Part shown: piece by piece, positions 61,501 to 64,000 of the stretch
How positions within the stretch are numbered: the stretch's first letter is position 1
How the letters are laid out: the number at the start of each line of letters is the position of its first letter
Source: Aquila chrysaetos chrysaetos
Lineage: Eukaryota; Chordata; Aves; Accipitriformes; Accipitridae
Assembly: GCF_900496995.4 (NCBI RefSeq)
Contig: NC_044006.1
Location: forward strand, 22,156,214 to 22,220,213
Length of the DNA stretch: 64,000 nucleotides
Direction: 5' to 3'
Notes under the pieces: model-generated
What the model was told of the DNA's origin: nothing
Databases searched by the model: none
What the model saw: only the letters and a program-made list of their open reading frames with translations
Made by a program: the position numbers and the translations under genes

Positions 61501-62178
61501 TGGAGGAGGCTGTGGTCTCAAGGCCTGCTTCTTAAAGAAGCCAGCCCAGACAGTAATGGATTAGCAGGTGGGGGTGGAGTATAGTAACACTGAAAGGAAA
61601 AGCACAAGAAGCTAATAATTCCCACACGGAAGTGCTGCTAGGGAAGGGTCAGGTGCCCTACAAACTTGGAACAGTTAACTCAAGCTCCCATGGACTGGGG
61701 AGATGACTGCAGGAGGGTTATAGAAGACAGTAATGCAAGCTCTAGCCACAGGAGGGCTCCAAGGGCACTGTGATTCTGTGGCAGCTCATTTGTTCGCTAT
61801 GCTTTTTACTGTTACCTCGAGTTGAATAGTTATTAAAAATTGTTTACCATATGTGATCAAGTCAGATGGTTTAGTTTTGTTTTTTGGTTTTTTTTTAAAA
61901 AACCCTTAATCTTAGACTAGATGCAGCTGTAATCCTTTAGCACATTGAGATTATCTAGTTTTAGCCAAAGTTCTACTTGTAGAACATGTAAAGTTACATG
62001 TAGTAAGTTATGAAGTGGAAAGTGAGAATCCAGTTAAAGCATGTTTTTATTTAAGTTTCATGTGTTTTGTTTTTTTTTTTTTTTTTTCTTTTTCCTTTTC
62101 TAGTATAAGCAGTTACCAGAAGGTCTTATCCCTCCGACAACACCCAAATTTGCATATGGGAAGGTTTGCTTGCAGAAG
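33924..62178 (+). CDS. GLB1: GLB1, lysosomal beta-galactosidase (exons 1-11, 3' part beyond window)
   Basis: GLB1 hydrolyses terminal beta-linked galactose from GM1 ganglioside, keratan sulfate and glycoproteins in lysosomes, in complex with cathepsin A and neuraminidase 1. It is a glycosyl hydrolase family 35 enzyme. Eleven coding exons join in phase: 33924-33977, 45868-46037, 53203-53353, 53650-53710, 54535-54629, 55927-56107, 57295-57353, 58235-58356, 58454-58494, 58970-59082 and 62104-62178. They total 1122 nt, or 374 codons without a stop. They encode a signal peptide and most of the TIM barrel. The acid/base Glu of NEYG is residue 181 and the nucleophile Glu of NSEFYTGW is residue 261. 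Both are offset by 7 from human Glu188 and Glu268, matching a shorter exon 1. About 300 C-terminal residues lie past 64000. Intron 1 (11.9 kb) hosts TMPPE. Confidence 0.96.
33978..36961 (+). other. GLB1 intron 1, 5' part / TMPPE upstream intron
   Basis: The first 500 bases are CpG-rich promoter DNA and the rest is AT-rich with no coding signal. There is an A10-G10 homopolymer pair near 36711-36731. A plausible 3' splice site, ttcctggttgcag, ends at 36961 and could join the shared 5' exon to the TMPPE coding exon. Confidence 0.6.
37051..38367 (+). CDS. TMPPE: TMPPE, transmembrane protein with metallophosphoesterase domain
   Basis: This intronless 438-codon frame is nested in GLB1 intron 1 on the same strand. 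There are five hydrophobic segments at about residues 13-31, 43-63, 86-107, 112-135 and 167-185, followed by a calcineurin-like metallophosphoesterase domain. Its metal-binding motifs are SDIHLGP (D212, H214), GDLTD (D244), GNHEYY (N275, H276), LLAHQP (H355) and GHTHGG (H377, H379). All are intact, so catalysis is plausible, though no physiological substrate is known to me. An upstream in-frame ATG at 37000 would add 17 residues. I choose 37051 because [13 protein letters not shown] resembles the start of mammalian TMPPE, about 453 residues long. It is probably transcribed from the GLB1 promoter by alternative splicing. It ends CGTTCTCCTTGA. Confidence 0.96.
   Translation: MISFKQLPLEAKAAVAAGVVFFSMMLSRSYLAEKLDLRTWRWLLRLQMALFANALMLIGSLHVWRSTVTTFSRSSAASSFCFMPWKIAVFMFLALAHSSFFTLLFLVAEEPYFFSLAAYTCLGAYIILIFFLFTLGSVEQAYKFLAGRGTKAGTGNKNRTAIKPVLAVMLTVALTVVGLLNASQPPTVNSVEVPVHKLPSTMNNLKVVLLSDIHLGPTVGKTKLAMIVRMVKALKPDITVIVGDLTDSEAEIIRPAVEPLGELNSPLGTYFVTGNHEYYTSDVSNWFELLKSFNIRPLHNENVKIVSPKSTDDWFCLAGVDDIEADVLRYSGHGMDLKKALRDCSNEHAIVLLAHQPIAAKWALQERPDINLILSGHTHGGQMFPLNAGAYFLNPFFVGLYEVGQNTFVYVSPGTMYFGIPMRLGSRAEITEIILRSP
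38368..45867 (+). other. TMPPE 3' region and remainder of GLB1 intron 1
   Basis: No further coding exon is evident. The TMPPE 3' untranslated region probably occupies the first part. AATAAA hexamers occur at about 39102 and 41550. A TG-rich microsatellite lies at about 41297-41322 and a G-rich tract at about 41390-41407. At 43640-44600 there are moderately long open frames with no family resemblance. They could be a decayed element, but I cannot name it. Confidence 0.6.
41550..41555 (+). terminator. Candidate TMPPE polyadenylation signal
   Basis: AATAAA lies in an AT-rich context 3.2 kb after the TMPPE stop and is followed by T-rich sequence. Another AATAAA at about 39102 would give a much shorter 3' end. 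Which is used cannot be told from sequence. Confidence 0.35.
45868..46037 (+). CDS. GLB1: GLB1 exon 2
   Basis: A strong polypyrimidine acceptor (ttttttttctatacag) precedes ACTATACCC and the exon ends CAAAC|gtaagt, phase 2. It encodes the barrel start, [20 protein letters not shown], then [18 protein letters not shown], one of the most conserved parts of the family. Confidence 0.97.
46038..53202 (+). other. GLB1 intron 2 (7.2 kb)
   Basis: No coding exon is recognised. It contains an A22 tract (about 46522-46543), the polypurine/polypyrimidine block and 50-bp direct repeat at 47668-48031 (listed separately), and otherwise AT-rich DNA. Short open frames throughout show no family resemblance. 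Confidence 0.7.
47668..48031 (+). repeat. Direct 50-bp repeat bracketing a purine-to-pyrimidine switch
   Basis: TTATTGAGATCTCTTAATCT and the next 30 bases, up to TTAGTGTCCCTCT, occur at 47712-47762 and again at 47982-48032, 270 bp apart. Before copy 1 is a (CCTT)n tract (about 47679-47700). Between the copies the + strand is almost all purine (47770-47870) and then almost all pyrimidine (47886-47982, CCTCCCTTCC type). This is either a tandem duplication triggered at the microsatellite or a local assembly error. Confidence 0.9.
53203..53353 (+). CDS. GLB1: GLB1 exon 3
   Basis: The acceptor is ctctcttcatag and the exon ends GACATG|gtacag, phase 0. It encodes [18 protein letters not shown] and [15 protein letters not shown], the substrate-pocket region of GH35. 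Confidence 0.97.
53650..53710 (+). CDS. GLB1: GLB1 exon 4
   Basis: This 61-nt exon runs from ttttcccag to TTCAG|gtagag, phase 1. It encodes [20 protein letters not shown]. Intron 3 before it is only 296 bp. Confidence 0.95.
53711..54534 (+). other. GLB1 intron 4
   Basis: Its 824 bp are AT-rich with no element recognised. Confidence 0.8.
54535..54629 (+). CDS. GLB1: GLB1 exon 5
   Basis: The acceptor is tttgtgtatcacag and the exon ends GTGCAG|gtaact, phase 0. It encodes [20 protein letters not shown] and [11 protein letters not shown], leading straight into the catalytic VENEYG of the next exon. Confidence 0.96.
54630..55926 (+). other. GLB1 intron 5
   Basis: Nothing recognisable is present in its 1297 bp apart from ordinary AT-rich sequence and the 3' splice signal ttttactgtgcag. 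Confidence 0.8.
55927..56107 (+). CDS. GLB1: GLB1 exon 6 (acid/base Glu)
   Basis: It encodes [20 protein letters not shown] and continues to [10 protein letters not shown], phase 1. The Glu in NEYG is the proton donor by family homology. The donor CCCCAG|gttgga is a weak match to the GTRAGT consensus, but the phase joins exactly to exon 7. Confidence 0.95.
56108..57294 (+). other. GLB1 intron 6
   Basis: It has 1187 bp, with a T/G-rich low-complexity patch at about 56408-56456 and a short GTAT-type run near 57099. No gene is seen. Confidence 0.8.
57295..57353 (+). CDS. GLB1: GLB1 exon 7
   Basis: This 59-nt exon follows ttatcttcttatag and ends CCTTTG|gtatgt, phase 0. It encodes [22 protein letters not shown] is a potential N-glycosylation sequon. 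Confidence 0.94.
57354..58234 (+). other. GLB1 intron 7
   Basis: Its 881 bp are AT-rich, with a pyrimidine-rich 3' end and no recognisable element. Confidence 0.8.
58235..58356 (+). CDS. GLB1: GLB1 exon 8 (nucleophile Glu)
   Basis: The acceptor is ttcctcctttcag and the exon ends AACCT|gtaagt, phase 2. It encodes [20 protein letters not shown] then [20 protein letters not shown]. The Glu of NSEFYTGW is the catalytic nucleophile by family homology. Confidence 0.97.
58454..58494 (+). CDS. GLB1: GLB1 exon 9
   Basis: This 41-nt exon follows a 97-bp intron (ttttcctttttag) and ends TGGAATG|gtaaga, phase 1. It encodes [13 protein letters not shown], the conserved GGTNF motif. Confidence 0.96.
58495..58969 (+). 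other. GLB1 intron 9
   Basis: It has 475 bp and nothing recognisable beyond the CT-rich acceptor tract. Confidence 0.8.
58970..59082 (+). CDS. GLB1: GLB1 exon 10
   Basis: The acceptor is tcttccccctcccttag and the exon ends GGTATG|gtgagt, phase 0. It encodes [20 protein letters not shown] then [18 protein letters not shown], the end of the TIM barrel. Confidence 0.97.
59083..62103 (+). other. GLB1 intron 10
   Basis: It has 3021 bp. Short A-rich and T-rich tracts lie at about 60787-60827, 61878-61900 and 62070-62100. No coding exon or named repeat is recognised. Confidence 0.75.
62104..62178 (+). CDS. GLB1: GLB1 exon 11 (last exon in window)
   Basis: A long polypyrimidine tract (about 62070-62103) precedes TATAAGCAG and the exon ends CAGAAG|gtaaat, phase 0. 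It encodes [20 protein letters not shown] then VCLQK. By comparison with the human gene, about five further exons should follow beyond the window. Confidence 0.95.
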
Positions 62179-64000
62179 GTAAATTAACATCCGTAATATG
62201 CTGTGTATCTTTCCGTAATGCTGTATGTTTGCTTTTTGCAAAAAATGTTTGTGAGGGTGTCATGGCAGTCTCTAGATATGATACAAAATAAAGAGGAAAA
62301 CCTTGAAAGCAAACTTTCAGGGAGGAGGGAGCAGAGCTTGGGAATTCAGAATTATGCCCATGGTGGAAAATGAGAAAATGTATGTTATCTGGATATAAAA
62401 AGAAAATTTTTACAATATGCAGTATGTGCCTGAAGTTTTACTAAACTTAAATTAATATATTATTAACACAACAGAATCTTCATTGTCTAAGATAACTCAT
62501 ATATGAGTAATGTAGCTGGGGGAATGCTAGCATGAGAGCTATGAGCAAAGAGTGTTTTTGTAACTGGTGATGCCTCTGAAGTAGAAACAGCAGGTAGGGT
62601 ATATACATATCTTTTAAATACTTCTAGGCATTTACATTTTGAATATGGAACATTGTCAATAAATTTGAAAGTCTTACTGATATTTTCTTACAAGATTTGT
62701 GAATATCTGTAGCTGATGAGAGAAATTAAATTAGTTTCCTGCCAAGGGAAAAGCATGCAGAACCCAGACTTGCTATATCCTGTCTGATAACAGTGGTGTA
62801 ACTGGTCAGCACATGAGTAACTGGGGTTTGTCCATAGCACCGTCACTTTAAGACCAGCAACAATTTTGTGTGAAATACGGTTGAGAACTCGGTTCCTGAA
62901 GTGAGTGTAGAGGATGGTTTAAGGGGGGATGGAAGAGACAACAGGTATGAACTTGGCTATATTCCTTCTGCTGGGCACAGACAAGTTGTTTTGAGGTGGA
63001 GGATTACCGCAGTTGGTGTACTGGATACTGTAATTCATAATGTTTTGATTTTATACTTTGTACTTTTAGTTTGACAGCCACGTTTCCAATCAGCAATGTA
63101 TCTGATCTGTTATGCGCTGCAGCTGAAGCATTGCAAAATTTGGTAGTGATAAGGCTTTGCAGGCGTTTTCAAGTCATCCCACTCAAGTGGTGGGCAGAAA
63201 TACTTTTTGTATAAAAGTGATTCACCAGTGAAGTTGAAACAGATCTATATCATTTTCAACAACCTTTGAGTATCTTCAGACCTTTTAGGGCAGGTTTCAC
63301 TGAACTGGCTTATATTAGGTAGTGACTAATTAAATACCATTATCAGTGCACCCATCACTTCTACTGATATCATAGGTTGCCAGCATTTGGGAGCCTAGCA
63401 ATCAGATTTTGACTCTCCCATCTTCTCATGGTTCATGGCTCTCAGGCTGTCCAATTTCACTAGAATGATGAACTTTATCTTTCATGCCTTCAAGAAATGA
63501 ATGCTGTGGGGTGCCTGGCCCAGACACCTGTCTTACAAAGGAGTCGGATGACTAAACTTGCTCAAATATCGCAGCTTTGACCTGGCCAACACACTGGGAG
63601 CTCTGTTCTTGCACCTTCTTACCTTCTACACATCCTGCTTTTTTGAGAGGAGTTGTTTTACACTCCACCCAGTGGTTTTAGGAACCCAGATGGCATGTCT
63701 AAACTGCCAGGTGTGAGATTCCTGTCATTGCCTGTACATATACTGTGATCTGCACTGAAAGCCTCTAGAATTCTTTTCTGGGAAGAAGGCTGCTTTTTGT
63801 TCTGTGAACCCACTGCTTAAGTTCAGCAGCAGTTTACTCCTCTGCTTCATTACCGTGCAACACAGGACGAGTCTCAAATCACAGAGGGTTTGTACTGTCC
63901 CAGCCAAAGCCATCCTCCCAACTCTGTGATGCGTTCTAGCCCCTGCTGGAACTAGGTCCAGTGCACCTTGTTGTATGGAGAAGCCTGAATGTATTTGGGT
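62179..64000 (+). other. GLB1 intron 11, 5' part
   Basis: The intron begins gtaaat and continues past the window end. I saw no GLB1 exon 12 signature, and nothing else recognisable, in these 1.8 kb. Confidence 0.7.

Overview
The window looks like a bird chromosome. It carries the 5' two thirds of GLB1 (lysosomal beta-galactosidase) on the + strand, with the single-coding-exon gene TMPPE nested in GLB1 intron 1. It also has a CR1-type 3' end at about 1281-1344 and vertebrate-style small exons with GT-AG introns. GLB1 exons 1-11 can be placed base by base with consistent splice phases (374 codons). The remaining exons lie beyond base 64000.

Layout: 1-10736 is ordinary AT-rich noncoding DNA with a CR1 fragment and a probable MIR remnant that runs into a gap. 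10737-10836 is exactly 100 N. 10837 to about 24850 is severely corrupted sequence (inflated homopolymers) that can still be read as about 2.7 copies of the repeat to its right. 24851-33700 holds four full head-to-tail units of about 2.0 kb (1995, 2027, 2019 and 2012 bp) plus a fifth partial unit. The array stops about 185-225 bp before the GLB1 start codon, at the edge of the GLB1/TMPPE CpG-rich promoter. 33924-62178 is GLB1 exons 1-11, with TMPPE at 37051-38367.

The main discovery is that each macrosatellite unit carries, on the - strand, a 57-codon segment that aligns without gaps to cartilage-associated protein (CRTAP) of the prolyl 3-hydroxylase family. From memory of the human map, CRTAP is the divergent neighbour of GLB1. 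The array therefore looks like a local tandem amplification of part of CRTAP, or of the CRTAP-GLB1 intergenic region, now decayed. No other CRTAP exon was recognised in the window, so the real gene is either in the gap, further left, or disrupted.

GLB1 makes the lysosomal enzyme that removes terminal beta-galactose from GM1 ganglioside, keratan sulfate and glycoproteins. TMPPE is a multipass membrane protein with a calcineurin-like phosphoesterase domain. Both genes probably use the promoter next to the repeat array. All the long Pro/Gly/Lys/Phe-rich reading frames between 10.6 and 33.7 kb are by-products of GC-rich repeat or corrupted sequence and are not annotated as genes.
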